Shown here: positions 34,603-46,593 of the stretch, in pieces | Layout: the number at the start of each line of letters is the position of its first letter | How positions within the stretch are numbered: the stretch's first letter is position 1 | Assembly (NCBI GenBank): GCA_010093705.1 | Contig: MU006090.1 | Coordinates: 895,817 to 959,816 of the forward strand | Direction: 5' to 3' | Length of the DNA: 64,000 nucleotides | Origin: Patellaria atrata CBS 101060 | Taxonomy: Eukaryota > Ascomycota > Dothideomycetes > Patellariales > Patellariaceae | Position numbers and translations under genes: made by a program | Notes under the pieces: generated by a model | Database searches by the model: none | Told to the model about the DNA's origin: nothing | Seen by the model: the letters and a program-made list of their open reading frames with translations, nothing else

Positions 34603-36105
34603 ATGATGTCTCCAAAGATCTCAATTGCTTTCTGGAGTAATCTCTTAACATGTGCTCTGGGTGAAACTATCCTGGGGGTAACTGTCTATAGCCGCCATGG
34701 TGACCGTAAGTTATAGAAACCCCTTCACACCATTGTGAAACTACCGTGTGAACCAATTCTGACAAGTGCAGGTTCATCGAAGCATTACAAAGGTTACAGC
34801 TTGACCAACCTTGGACTGAACCAGAACTTCCAAACTGGGTCTTTCTATAGAGAGCAGTACATTGATGTCGCTTCCCAAAAACAAATCCTAGGAATATCGG
34901 AGGACCTGTACAAGCCTTCTGAGATATGGGCCTCTGCTCCCGATCAATTGGTCTTATCTAACACCGCAACTGCTTTCCTCCAAGGCCTTTACCCTCCAGT
35001 TGACGGAGCTGATCACTCTCTTGCTGTTCAAACCCTCACCAACGGTTCTAGTTACACCAACCCTCTAAATGGATACCAGTACGTGCTTTTAAACGCCAAG
35101 GATAGTGATTCACCGGATACCATCTGGATCAAGGGAGACGATAGTTGCCCAGCTTATCAAGACGCTGCCGATACCTTCCACACCAGTGACCTTTTCCAGG
35201 AGAAGGTAGAAGCAACCAAAAGCTTTTATTCGAAATTCTGGGATATTCTAGATGATGTTTACGATTACGAAGCGGAAAACATGACATATGCAAATGCTTA
35301 CGACATCTACGATCTCATTAACGTTGCCCGCATACACAATGAATCCTCCCCAGCGGTCAATGTCAGTTCCGCAGACATGTTTCAGCTCCGTACTCTCGCC
35401 GATAGTGCTGAGTGGGCTTCTATATACAACGAGTCTCAGCCAGCCAGGTCCATCGGTGGTCAAAGTTTAATGGGAGGTATTCTTCATCAACTGAATCAGA
35501 CAGTTATTGGCAAGGGCAAACTCAAGTTTTCGCTTCTAGCGGGCTCTTATGACAACTTCATGGCTTTCTTCGGTCTTGCAAATCTAACATCCGCCTCAAC
35601 TAACTTCTACGGCCTTCCAGGATATGCATCCACCATGGCCTTTGAGATACTGACCGAAAATGACGTTCAGGCATTCCCCTCCAGCACATCTGAGCTGAAG
35701 GTCCGGTTCCTCTTCCGTAACGGCTCGGATAGCGAACTAACTGCTTACCCTCTTTTTGGTCAATCCGAAATAGTCCTTCCTTGGGACCAATTTGTTTCTG
35801 AAGCGGAAAGCCGCGGAATACTGGATCTCAGCTTATGGTGCAGTATGTGCCAAAGCACGCAAGAATTTTGCACTCCTTATCCTAATAATCCTGCATATGC
35901 TGCTGCCCATGAGTCAACTTCAACTAGCGGGAAAAGCAATATGTCGAATGCTGTAGCCGGTGTTATTGGCGCAATGGTTACTCTTGGAGTCATTGCAACT
36001 TGTGGACTTGTCACCTATCTTGTGCTTCGTCGTCGGAAGGCGCCGGTACACGACGTCTATCTCTCGGAAAAGGGTAGTAGCAGCAGTATTAGCAAGGGTG
36101 ACTAA
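34603..36105 (+). CDS. membrane-anchored histidine-acid-phosphatase-like protein
   Basis: Histidine phosphatase superfamily, clan of phytases and acid phosphatases. Exons are 34603-34705 and 34772-36105 (478 residues). The N terminus, MMSPKISIAFWSNLLTCALG, is signal-like. The catalytic motif YSRHGDRSSK (about residues 30-39) has its last Arg codon split by the intron. The mature region has many N-glycosylation sequons. Near residue 325 the usual proton-donor HD motif is replaced by SYDNFMAFFGLANL, with Tyr in the His position, so activity may be altered. A CSMCQSTQEFC cysteine cluster follows. A C-terminal membrane helix, VAGVIGAMVTLGVIATCGLV, ends in RRRK and a short Ser-rich cytosolic tail. 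Expected topology: enzyme domain outside, single-pass anchor. Substrate unknown. Confidence 0.85.
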
Positions 36106-36854
36106 TCGCACGTGAACATCTTGGTGATTGAAAGACGGTTTGATGAATGACCATCGAGGAAAAGCAATAACAGAGGCAAGGTGACTATGGGAAATATCTG
36201 CATAGTAAAGCATGTGGTGCACTATCCAGAAACTTATCATCTCGAGTATAGAAATCTCTTTAGCCCATAATCTTAATGTAGTACTCGTGTTTGTATACAA
36301 ACAATTATGGAATTTCGTATGATGGTTCCCTCCGGCCACATTCTCATCCTGACTTTGATATTGGGGGGTGGATGTGGTCAATGGATAGAGCATATAAATT
36401 TGGGTTTGCTTAATACATTCCAGACGTCTCAATCTTATCCAATCGTAGTACTTAGTAGAATGGAAATATTTGAACTTCCAGGTCATATTGAAAGACTGTA
36501 GGGGGATTTTGAAACCAAAAAGGTCTTGTTGTGCCCTGTTCATATTGTAGTTCTATACGGATGATGTCAGTGCTCTCACCAATTGCGACGCGAGGTATGG
36601 CCGTCCTTCTATCTCACAATCACCAATCCATAATTTCAGATCATTCTTGAGCTTTGAGCCTCTTCTTGAATTATACGACCATATTCCAACTGTTCGCTGA
36701 GATGATATCTATACGTATCTACCGCTCAATTGGACCCATCTCCAAGTTGGGTCGTAGATGCGTCTCGACCCTACCAAATAGTCCACACATAGTACGCGAT
36801 TAACCCCTCATTGATAACTTTAGATAGTATAAACCTAATGTATCATAACATTAG
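36106..36854. other. intergenic, about 750 bp
   Basis: 3' region of the phosphatase-like gene and upstream region of the next small gene; an unrecognised 5' exon of that gene may lie here. Minus-strand frames have no motif. Confidence 0.35.
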
Positions 36855-37514
36855 TATCATTTCCCCCATCCGAACCCGGCCTATGGTCATATCCTAACCC
36901 TTCTTCCGACATCTCCACCGACACAGTCCCTCGCAATTGCCACCTCAACCTCAATCCCACCAACTCCCCAATCTACGACCGAAAATCCCAAGTTTCTCTC
37001 AATTCTTAATGCCATTCTACGCGATAATGTAGTACACGATCCTGTTGTCCAGGCCTCTGCGAATGCCTTTGCTTCATCGGCTGGCTCTTCCTACCCAGCC
37101 ACGCTTTCACAACCCGCGCAGCAACGGAAGCGGAGAGGTGAGGGGGCCGGTGGAGCGAGCGCGCAGGGTGGTATGGGAGGAGCAGGGAGAGGTGGCTGGG
37201 TACATGTTAGCGATTTAAGGAACCCTCCTGACTATGGACGGATAGCAAATCCGGAGGATATCTTTGGCAGCGTGGAGGTGGATGGACGGGGACAGTTCGT
37301 TGAAGAAGGGGGAAATTTTCAGGAGAGTGGGACATATCGAATCGTGACGAGGGAGGGCATGTGAGTGTTCAACACAAATCATCTACAGTCGGGAAAACAC
37401 TGGACTAAGATCAATGCTAACATACAATACAGATTGGGACTTAGCCCATATATGAGAGAGACGCTCATACAGCGCCTTAAAGAACTCGAATCAAGGGAGA
37501 AGAAGACTTCTTGA
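36855..37514 (+). CDS. small conserved-looking unknown protein, 5' end unresolved
   Basis: A frame open from 36855 to 37360 continues across an intron (37361-37432; gtgagt, tgctaac branch, acag) into a last exon 37433-37514. The first in-frame ATG is at 37173, but coding character extends upstream (NPKFLSILNAILRDNVVHDP, then a Ser/Ala/Gln-rich stretch ending QQRKRRGEG), so a further 5' exon probably holds the real start. The core reads GGWVHVSDLRNPPDYGRIAN, then SVEVDGRGQFVEEGGNFQES and YRIVTREG-ILGLSPYMRETL. The end is charged, KELESREKKTS. I recognise the pattern as protein-like but cannot name a family. Confidence 0.6.
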
Positions 37515-38268
37515 TCATGACGGATCCATGTCCATACAGTCGGTATCCTCTATCATATTCCGTCTATAATATATTCCCTTCCGTCTCCTAATATTTGAAC
37601 ATATTCGGTACACAATACAAGTTCCTTTCATGTACAACAAGCATCATCTAACTCTTACAGCTCTTCTTTCCATCACATTATCTAGCCAGGTAATGAAGCT
37701 AAACACTCCTTGGATAATATACCGAGCACTGTAGTAGTAAAGATGCGGCGTGAAGTACCGTCCGTTAGGAAAAGGAGGAACCAAGCGGGACTCCTTGGGG
37801 TGACGTGGAGAATGGTTGCATTTGTGATATACACCAGCGAGCAAAGCCAACAAAGAACATAATGGCCAGCTCGATGTTCCCATTACCTTTGCATTGTTCC
37901 AATCCTGAAATGGAATGGCACAAAGGGTATTGCTATCGTCGAATATAGGAACAAAGCATGATTGTTCTAAACAAAGTTCGGCTCTAAATTAAAGGATCCT
38001 TGTTTTTTTTCGAACCGTCGTTGGAAACAATGCACTCATTGCTCGAAATATATCAATGGTGTTCGTCCCTGACCGCCAGCCTTTTACGAGGTCGTTCACA
38101 AAATCAGACTTAGACTTTATTTCCCAAACATACAACAGCTTTGGATCAATCTGCAGGCGGATCGTAATCTCTTAGCTCCCAATCTATATTTCAATAGGAC
38201 ACCGGTAAGGTATACTCTTTCATACTTATAGAACTTACTTGTTACTCAACCTAGGCATCGAGGTCAAT
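37515..38268. other. intergenic plus a 5' UTR intron of the zinc-knuckle gene
   Basis: Holds the promoter of the next gene. Positions 38205-38254 look like a 5' UTR intron: gtaagg donor, ttactcaac branch, cctag acceptor. The spliced leader has an in-frame stop upstream, which supports the ATG at 38269 as start. Confidence 0.5.
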
Positions 38269-39783
38269 ATGCCACAACGTAGGAGAAACAATGGGGTCTT
38301 TGGTGGGAACCAAAACGGTGGAAATCAAAATGGAGGAAATGGCGGGAATCGAAATGGAGGAAGCCGAAATCAGAACGGCCAGAATAACAGCCAACAAGAG
38401 AATCGAAGCAATGAGAACAATAACCAACAAGGGAATCGAAATAATCAGAACAATAATAACGGACGAGGGAACCGCAACAACAACAATAGGGGTCAAAACT
38501 CTGGAAACGGTAATCGAGGAAACAAATGGTGTGACACTTGTAAGAGGAACAACCATAACACAAACGAGTGCTTCAGAAATGAATGTCCCAACCAGAACAG
38601 CCAGAATAATAACTCGAACAACACCAACGACAACAACAATAGTAACAATTCGAGGAACTCGAGGAATCAGGATCGCTCTTCATATTGTGGTTGGTGTAGA
38701 CAGAAGACAGACCACCCAACTAAGACCTGCCACTACCTCGCCGAGGAGGCGCAAAAGAAGTATAATGAGACTGTACAGCGATATGAGTCCGTTCTACCTT
38801 GCCAATTTTGCCGATCACCCGACCACTCCTCTAAAGATTGTCAGCTTGAGCTCGCCGGCTTTGTATTCAGCACAATCCGCGAACGTATCAAGGCGGATCT
38901 TGCGCAAAATCTAGATGCACCCGACGTCTCCGTTGGTGACATCACCATGCTAGACGAGTATGACCCGGTCACAGCTGCTGCAATGGCTGCGCGAGCCGCC
39001 GTTCCTCCAGTACAGCCGGAACCGCGGAACCAGGCGTACTGCGTTGCATGTCACAGGCGTGGGCATTGGATCGGAGCGCCGGTGTGTCAGAAGACGCAGG
39101 CCACAGAGTCTTCAGTAGGACAGAACTTTAAGCTATGCTCATGCGGGTTCAACATCCCAGTTCCGCACCAAGCGGTTATGGATCCGAATTGGAGCTATCA
39201 GTGCCCTCGCTGCGATAGATTCAACACCTTCAATACCGTGGTTCCCGCATTCATCAACAGCGCTGGTGGCATAGCCGTCCCGTTGCAATCGCGACCTGGA
39301 CCGGTGAACAACGTCTTCTTCCTCGGGGAGGGGTTCAACCAACCCAGCCTCTCCGAATTCGAACGCGCGAAGCAGGGCGGACCGCCGTTCGTGAGGGACC
39401 TCGGCCGCGACGAACGTCCCTTCTACGGTCATGCGATGCTCGATGATGACGCCTGGGGTAACGCGCAGACATTCTTCCCCGGCTCGCGCTTGCGGCTCAG
39501 CGCCGAGGCACAAGTCATCATGGACAACCCTTCTGCAGCCGTTAACCGGGCGACCCAATCGATGGAACCATATTGCTCCGAGTGCGGTGTTCCGGGTCTC
39601 ATCTGCGATGATGATGGCGATTTGGTCATGACAGGCGCGGATCAAGCTTGCGTGGCTGGAGCAGGTAAGGGCAGAATCTGGTACTATCAACCGGGACTCG
39701 AGAGCGAGGGAAATTGGAATTGCTTGTGTGCGAAATTTGGGTATGCGCCCGCGGTTGCGTATCGACCGGCTGGTAGCACCTGA
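38269..39783 (+). CDS. Asn/Gly-rich protein with several CCHC zinc knuckles
   Basis: A 504-residue single-exon protein, MPQRRRNNGVFGG at its start. Residues about 10-95 are almost only Asn, Gly, Gln, Arg and Ser, resembling RG/N-rich RNA-binding or phase-separating regions. Knuckle 1, CDTCKRNNHNTNEC, and knuckle 3, CQFCRSPDHSSKDC, fit C-x2-C-x4-H-x4-C exactly. Knuckle 2, CGWCRQKTDHPTKTC, has one extra residue, and knuckle 4, CVACHRRGHWIGAPVC, a longer last spacer. A zinc-ribbon-like set (CSCG ... CPRC) and another Cys pair in YCSECGVPGLIC follow. A plausible role is nucleic-acid, probably RNA, binding; that is inference. Retroelements also use CCHC knuckles, but no reverse transcriptase, protease or terminal repeats are near, and the architecture differs. 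Confidence 0.75.
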   Translation: MPQRRRNNGVFGGNQNGGNQNGGNGGNRNGGSRNQNGQNNSQQENRSNENNNQQGNRNNQNNNNGRGNRNNNNRGQNSGNGNRGNKWCDTCKRNNHNTNECFRNECPNQNSQNNNSNNTNDNNNSNNSRNSRNQDRSSYCGWCRQKTDHPTKTCHYLAEEAQKKYNETVQRYESVLPCQFCRSPDHSSKDCQLELAGFVFSTIRERIKADLAQNLDAPDVSVGDITMLDEYDPVTAAAMAARAAVPPVQPEPRNQAYCVACHRRGHWIGAPVCQKTQATESSVGQNFKLCSCGFNIPVPHQAVMDPNWSYQCPRCDRFNTFNTVVPAFINSAGGIAVPLQSRPGPVNNVFFLGEGFNQPSLSEFERAKQGGPPFVRDLGRDERPFYGHAMLDDDAWGNAQTFFPGSRLRLSAEAQVIMDNPSAAVNRATQSMEPYCSECGVPGLICDDDGDLVMTGADQACVAGAGKGRIWYYQPGLESEGNWNCLCAKFGYAPAVAYRPAGST

Positions 39784-42700
39784 AAGGGGTCAAGGTAAGT
39801 CATAAGGTAAGTGGTGTGTTAGGGCTCTAGTAGGTCTTTTACTATTTCGTTCCGTTTTTGGGTAATTTTGTAATGGTAAGTATTTTTCTTATTTGTATAA
39901 ACTTTGACTAAGTGAGGTATTACATGATAAGATGTGCTTGATACAGTCTTTTGTCACTAGATATTGCATCCTCTCAGATCGCCTATAGATATCGATTTAG
40001 GTGCTGTACACTAACTCTCCGTGTTTCCGACTATACTGTACAGAAAAGTAAATAACGTACGAAGTGCTGTGAATCATACCGAGGACTTGATCGTACGGAG
40101 AATAGAGACATGGTGAGACTTTGGACTTCAACGACCGCGAATACTGGGAAAGGTTGGCTCAAGAAAGTATAGTAAGACACCGAATGAACTCAACACTCTG
40201 CAAAGAACTATGAGATCGTCAAGTAGACACCTGGATGGAATCTCCATCTGCTTGCAACGACGCTCAAATCATTAGATTATCATGAGGTGCGCAGGAAGGT
40301 GATCAGGTACCCGCAGTTCCGAGTCCATCCTTCGGGTCCCAGGATCATGGCTCCAGGGACTGTTGATCTGATCCTTCCCCTCGACCGTTTTCCCGGCCTT
40401 GAAATGTGATGCGTCAGATGGACTCACGCTGTTACACAAACTCCTTTTTCTGGATTACAGTCTATCGTTTGAGAAGGCTGACAGCATTGCGGTGGAAGAA
40501 ATCGCTGTGATTCACAGTCGATTCGTGAGATGAAAGGACTATGAAAGATGAGAAATCTTTTAGGGAGACCTTACTACTCGCGCTGAGTTCACTGTATGCT
40601 TTGCGGTAAACAGGACTACGTATAGGAGACTAGCGAATGTGTCTCCGGGCAAAATATGACGAATGGCGAATCTGAGCAGCACAGGTAGGCGTGCATCTTG
40701 CTATAACCGTACGGCAGACCAGAAGATTTTTCAAAAGGGAATGAACTGAATGTACGAAAATCGTGCATATTACCCTTTACTCTTTACATGGTCGATACTT
40801 CGCCTCGGCTTCTGTACACTTTCCGTACACAGAACGACGTACGGAGGACTGTTAGAATTGTCTCCTCACGGGATCTCACGGGCCTATACACCACAAGCTG
40901 GAGTAGAGCCCAACCCAAGCGTACGGGAAGTCAGAAGTCCACCGAAAAGGAGAGACTTGATGTACGGGGTGGGAGTATGAAACAAGGAAGTGCTAGCAAT
41001 GGTGGTTCAGCGCATCGAGCAGATATCGGGAGGAGCGTACGGTACCAGATAGAGAGAGAATGGAAGTTTCATGCCCTTCTCCTCGATCGAAAAAAAAAAA
41101 GATTGTTTAGATGTGCCTCTCCCAGGGGTCCAGATAGAAGAACAGGAGAGCGAATATCTCATACACATATACGTTTCAGCCTTGTGGCCTTGCAACGTGC
41201 TGACCGAAGACGCGGCAATGGGTTGAGAGAAATCCCGATGCCTCAGAAGGGTAAGTGGCTGACAGCAAGTTTGGACTTTCCTGGATTCTCCTTGCTCGAA
41301 GAGGGACGGACGGATGAGGATTGAACGATGGATGCTAGAAAGAGACTTGAGGTCCAGCGAGATGGTCCGAAACCAACAAATGGTCTTCTTTTTAGTGCAA
41401 CAAGAAGGATTGTACTAGACATATACTACACGCTAGAGTAAAGTGATAAGGATGCAGGTACAAGATGTCAATTGCGCTAGTATTGAAAGCTACTTATCGT
41501 AGTGTCATTGAGGATCTGTTGAGGATGTTTCAAACGGCATTCGCAAGTCAGCTTTTTCTAGTTATCGCGAGTACTAATTCTTCGTTCTATCACAAACACA
41601 GCTTACCTTATGTGCGGTGTGAACAGTTTTGAGTCTCATGAAACAGTCGCTAGCGAGATTTACCCGCGTTAGCTTCAAACACCCGAGCTGTTTCAAAACG
41701 TGGAGATGCACCTCTATCAAAGTTCAGGACGAGAGTCGAAACAAGAGCTGGAAAGGTCGATGAACACGTTCAAGAAGGGACAATTGAGATGTGAGTAATC
41801 ATTGAACTTAGCAAGAGATGATATTATTCAAGGTAAAATAGACGATTATAGGAAGATGGTCTGTTATATGTTCAAGAATAATCGGGGCTAAAAGGTCGCC
41901 GTTTATCGTTAGGGCGAGCCGACCCGAAGCAGGCAATAGCGCTTCCCAGCCGAAGTACCTTAAACGATTATTACCCATTCCATTACTCGACCGAAGTTAC
42001 AGTAGCAAAGTCGTTCAACAACTTGCAGAAATAACAGTGTACTGTACATCTGTGGCTTCATCGTTTGACTCGATCGGGAATGTGGGCATCGCGTCGCCGA
42101 AGAGGGTAAGTGTATTCTTCCAAATTCTGTTCATGCTCGTACAGTACAGTTCAAGTACATCTTACGATCATACGTGGCGCCAGTTGCCCATACTGTATTC
42201 CAGATGAGATTCTAACAAGGTAGAGGAGTGGATAACTACTACGATTGAGGTTTCTTCTAACAATCTGCTGTACGAAAATCTCCAAGCGACATACATACAG
42301 TTACTTACCAACGTCAGCTTCGGATGCACAACAGTGAGAATTCCACTTCTCAACTTCCGTTTCGAGTCCATCTTGCACTTTTGGACTTATGATGGACGAG
42401 TGTGGTGCGATGTTGGGCGGCCTAGGTTTCTCCTCCTTCGGTTCTTTCCATGAGGCTTGAATAATGCTGTCTCATAAAGAATCAAAAAGATGATTAATTT
42501 ACTGTCAATTCCGCTCCTTCAAGCCGTTTTTTCTATTTTTATTTTCCTTTTCGAGTCAATTTATTGAGGTATCATTCTTTTCCGACTCGGCAAGCCACAA
42601 TAACTAGTTGCAGCCTTCAAATTAATTCCCAGGATGTTGTCGAAATCTTCACCCCCAAGAATCTTCAGGGGTCCCCTCAATTCCCTTCCCGCCTTCTAGT

Positions 42701-43592
42701 ATGACACCCGTCTTTTTGGTTCGGGAGGAGGTCTGGGAGAAAGTAGAGAAGAGAACAGTCGAACTGATCACAGTTGCCTTGAAACTCAAAGCTAAAGGGG
42801 GATGAGACAACTTCGTTTATCCAAGTCTGTCTCCTGCGTTCAGCCCAGCAGTCTACCATTTCTTTTGTTTCAGAACGGTCAGCTATCTAAAGATTTGCTA
42901 CAATCGCAATTCTACGACGAGTACGCGCTCTGGGGTTCGTCCACGTAACGTTTTGGCTGTCTGGTTACTTCTGGTAGACAGAAGCACTCTAGAGTCCACT
43001 TTGTGCATTGTCGTCCAAGCTTTTCGTGCATCAAAGATCCCGACGGAGCCTCCCATGGGGGCCGAGGGTCCAACGTATCAAAGGCGACAGATTAGACAAG
43101 CTCTGCTCTTTGCGCCATTGTTTGTTCATTTCGCGGAACCGCACTTATCTAGGGTCTCATTAGCCTGTGGCACGGGGCAACTGGTGTTGCGGAATATGCA
43201 GAATACTGCATGGGGCCTGGTCCAGCCAGAGTAGTGCCAGTCCGCCAGACTTCTAAATATGTTGGTGGACGTGCACTGGGGGAGGAGGAGCACGAGGGAG
43301 GTTGGAAACCAATATATAAAAGTTATCGTTGATCCTCTTCCATCTCGAGTCTTATTACATCTGCAGTCCAAATATCAATCAAAAGAAAGCATCATCGGCA
43401 GAGAGAAAGGCTTTCTTAATTCTCTCTTTCCCCTTTAATACCTTTATCCCTCTCCTCTATCACCAATTTCTTTCCTTAGCGGCTCAATCTTACCAATTGG
43501 ACCTCTGGAGGCCATTCGAAGTCCATTTCTTATCAATTCGACCGACATATAGACACGAGCGCTGGCCACTCGGACCTAATATAGCATTCAAA
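39784..43592. other. gene-poor intergenic stretch, about 3.8 kb
   Basis: No gene with motifs or a plausible exon chain. A frame at 40788-41324 (178 codons) is compositionally odd and unsupported. gtac-rich words such as tactgtacag (about 40033) and cgtacagtacag (about 42139) occur. A TATA box at 43313 belongs to the next gene. Confidence 0.45.
43313..43320 (+). promoter_or_regulatory. TATA box of the DUF3455 gene
   Basis: tatataaa lies 273 bp upstream of the chosen ATG, followed by a long C/T-rich leader; a strong fungal core promoter. Confidence 0.5.
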
Positions 43593-44354
43593 ATGATCTT
43601 CAACACTGCAACAACCCTCATCCTGCTCTTCAGCAGCGCCATTAATGCTAGTCCCGTCCTCTCTCGCCGCGCCGCCACCGTCCCCCTCTCCTCGATTCCC
43701 CTCCCGAAGGAAGCAGGCCCGGGTGGACTTCCCCCACTTGGTGACAATGAACTAAAACACATCATCCTCGGCCTCGGAACTCAGAACTATACCTGCGCTG
43801 ATTCCACCGCAAACTCTATCCCCGCATCCGTCGGCGCCGTAGCGGACCTTTACCTATTGGACCCCATCCTCACCTCTTCTGCACAAGCCAAAATTCTCAT
43901 TCCTCTTATTCCCCCAATGGCCCTCCAGTTCAGCAAATTCCTACCCAAGAAGGGTGGCAAGCCGCCCAGCCCTATGGCGAAGCTCTCCCTTCCCAACAAC
44001 GGCATAGCGGCACCCAAACTCGTATACGGAAGCCATTTCTTCAACTCCAACGGTCCCATGTTCGACCTCTTCAAATCGGTGCCAATTGAGGGTTTGAGCG
44101 CGAAAAAGGACAAGGGCATGACTGCACCTGCGAGATCTTGCAAGGGTACCAAGAGCGAGGGTGCTGTCGACTGGCTTTACCTGATCGACAATGGTCTCGG
44201 TGTCAGCTATGGCGGTGTTTCTGTGGTCTACCGTCTCGAAACTGCCGGTGGCAAGGCACCTGCCAATTGTAAGAGAAACGGCAGCGGAGCTTACACGATC
44301 GAGGTTCCATATGCCGCAGAGTACTGGTTCGCCGGACCTGTAGGGCCAGCTTAA
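43593..44354 (+). CDS. secreted DUF3455-family protein
   Basis: 253 residues, one exon. The start at 43593 was chosen because MIFNTATTLILLFSSAINAS is a clean signal peptide; the frame is open further upstream but without signal character. A Kex2-like LSRRAA follows. The DUF3455 pattern is clear: LKHIILGLGTQNYTCADST, then GAVADLYLLDPILTSS, SHFFNSNGPMFDL, GAVDWLYLIDNGLG and the closing YRLETAGGKAPANCK and YAAEYWFAG. Members are extracellular proteins of unknown biochemical role in fungi, plants and bacteria; some fungal entries carry a misleading malate dehydrogenase label. Two cysteines near the C terminus and one in YTCAD may pair. Confidence 0.9.
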   Translation: MIFNTATTLILLFSSAINASPVLSRRAATVPLSSIPLPKEAGPGGLPPLGDNELKHIILGLGTQNYTCADSTANSIPASVGAVADLYLLDPILTSSAQAKILIPLIPPMALQFSKFLPKKGGKPPSPMAKLSLPNNGIAAPKLVYGSHFFNSNGPMFDLFKSVPIEGLSAKKDKGMTAPARSCKGTKSEGAVDWLYLIDNGLGVSYGGVSVVYRLETAGGKAPANCKRNGSGAYTIEVPYAAEYWFAGPVGPA

Positions 44355-46593
44355 ACCCGCTCGTCCAGCTTCACCGTGACATGGTCACGGCATCGACGCG
44401 TAACGCAAGCAGATGTTGATACGGTATCGTAATGGAAGTTGTTCTGGGCTTGTTGATTGTACATACGAATTCTTTTACTGTTCACATGTTCTCGACGTTA
44501 TTCTACGACAAAGGACCCTATTTTTTTATCTTTCATTTGGTGGTTATCTGATTCAATCTATGGTAGATTTTTCTGTTTTTGGTTGTATTACTATTTTATA
44601 CCCCTAGTGCGGCAAACAATGCAGCAACGCGAGTCACCCAAAAAGTTTCTATTCCTTTGATTCAAAAATGAACATGACATAGATGTCTATAGTCAATAGA
44701 AAAGTGTTCCAAAATCGTTCCACGCCTCCAAAAATAGCACGCACTGTATCCCACAGAAATGTATGACATGCACAACTCGTCTGTCCGAAGAAGCAATAGC
44801 ACCCGTAACGAGATTCGAATTCGTCTCGTCAATGCAGAACAGATCGAGACAAACCCATTAGAGTCAGGTGGGAGAAAATGTAACGCTTCTCTCCGGAAAG
44901 TACTACCATCTAGGACGGGTTGTGTTACCACCTGTGTGCGCGCGCGGTTAGATCATATTATCGATTTCATGCGAAACTAGGTTGGAGTAAGGGTATATCC
45001 ACTCACAATCATACTATAACACCAATATTCAATATATCATTCCTCTTGAATGATTATCATAGTACCTGTAAAAATCACCATCATCAATACACCATCTACT
45101 GTACCTCCTAAGAAGACGAAAACAGATTCGCACCTTGGGCTATACCACCCCCCAAAATTACAAACGTTACACTCTCAACCAAGCCTGGCAAGACGCGCGC
45201 TTCCCACTTTTCTTTTTGAATTGTCCTAGGTTGAGCACCCCACCCCCGCCCAATAGGCAGTATTCCGGTGACTTAGAACTGAAAATTGGTCTCGGGAGTA
45301 CCCGCTCCCGCCAACCCCGAATCTTTCATTCACGAGCTACACTTACCGGAAACGTCGCGACATCTCTCGGCTCATTATTGTTTCTCAAAAACTATACAGT
45401 AGGGAGTATGAGCAGACTTTTCAAGGACTATAAGCTGCTTCTATCATCTAGAACGATCATTCTCGAGGTTATCAGTCCTATCACACTCACAGTGCTTACA
45501 TAGGTCATACGTTCAATGTACTGTACAGGACGTAGTATGACTTATCAACGACACGAATTTCCCAATAGACCATCCAACACCCAAAAACCAGAAAAAAGAA
45601 GAAAAGAANNNNNNNNNNNNNNNNNNNNNNNNNNNNNNNNNNNNNNNNNNNNNNNNNNNNNNNNNNNNNNNNNNNNNNNNNNNNNNNNNNNNNNNNNNNN
45701 NNNNNNNNAAAAGAAGACCACTACTTATCCCTCTACATAACACCCCTCGTATCTCCTATTGCACACACTGTCCCTCATCTCCCTCATCCCCTCGCACTGT
45801 ACAGTACCAAAAGACACGACCCCATCCTCACCCCTTAACCTACACGTGCAGTCCAATACATCCCACGACGAAGTCCCACCACTATACCACGGTAGAAGTA
45901 CACCATCAGACCAGCCGAATCTCACAACTCAAAACGTCTTGACTGTACTGTACTGTACCGTACAGAGCGCCAGAATCGTCAGGGTCGCCAACGCGTCGGA
46001 GCATGAGTGTACCGCCACCCGTCCAGGTCGCGAGGCAGGATCTACCGTGACCATTTTGGGGAGAGGAGGTATCAAAACCCACTCTCTGCTTCGTATACTC
46101 CGTACGTTGGGGAATGGAAGATGAGTGTGAGGTGATGGTGCGGAAGTACATGTAGTACGTCCCCTGTCTTGTCCTCTTCGATTCATATCTCGAAATCGTG
46201 GATTCTACCTGTGTCGCTTCCCCTTTCGCGTTGTACGATACAGTACTGGCGGCTCCTACTCCATATCATACCATTCGCTCTTCATTTCCTTGACGAACTT
46301 TGTCTCATATCACAGCCTAGAAGTCAAGCTCGCATGATACAGCACGAATGTTTTATTCGATAAAGCCACGCAACGAGCTCAATCATCTACATGTATACTT
46401 TCCAGATAGTCTCTCCCCCTCACTCCTATATACCCTGCCACCGCCTCCCAACACCAATTTTCCTTAAATAAAGGAAACCAGATCCAAAAAACGCCATCGC
46501 GATGCATATTCCAAATCTAAACCACCCACTCCCCATCCCTTATCTTACACAAAAGCCTCATTCCCCCTCCCCTTTCGCCCTTCCCAATCTACC
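44355..46593. other. intergenic, about 2.2 kb, containing an assembly gap
   Basis: Between convergent genes. Short ATG frames lack motifs. It holds the second 100-N gap in an A/G-rich tract and several gtac-containing words, including a run at 45944-45967. Confidence 0.45.
45609..45708. other. assembly gap, 100 N
   Basis: Exactly 100 N. Both flanks are A/G-rich (aaaagaagaaaagaa on the left, aaaagaagacc on the right), suggesting the gap spans a purine-rich low-complexity tract. Confidence 0.95.

Noticed and set aside
38269-39783. Zinc-knuckle protein as a retroelement gag
   Set aside because: No reverse transcriptase, protease, integrase or terminal repeats nearby. The protein is intact with an unusual Asn/Gly-rich head, extra zinc-ribbon-like Cys pairs and a 5' UTR intron.
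40788-41324. 178-codon open frame
   Set aside because: Arg/Ser/Gly-rich random-looking composition, no motif, non-ATG start, in a stretch with no other gene evidence.
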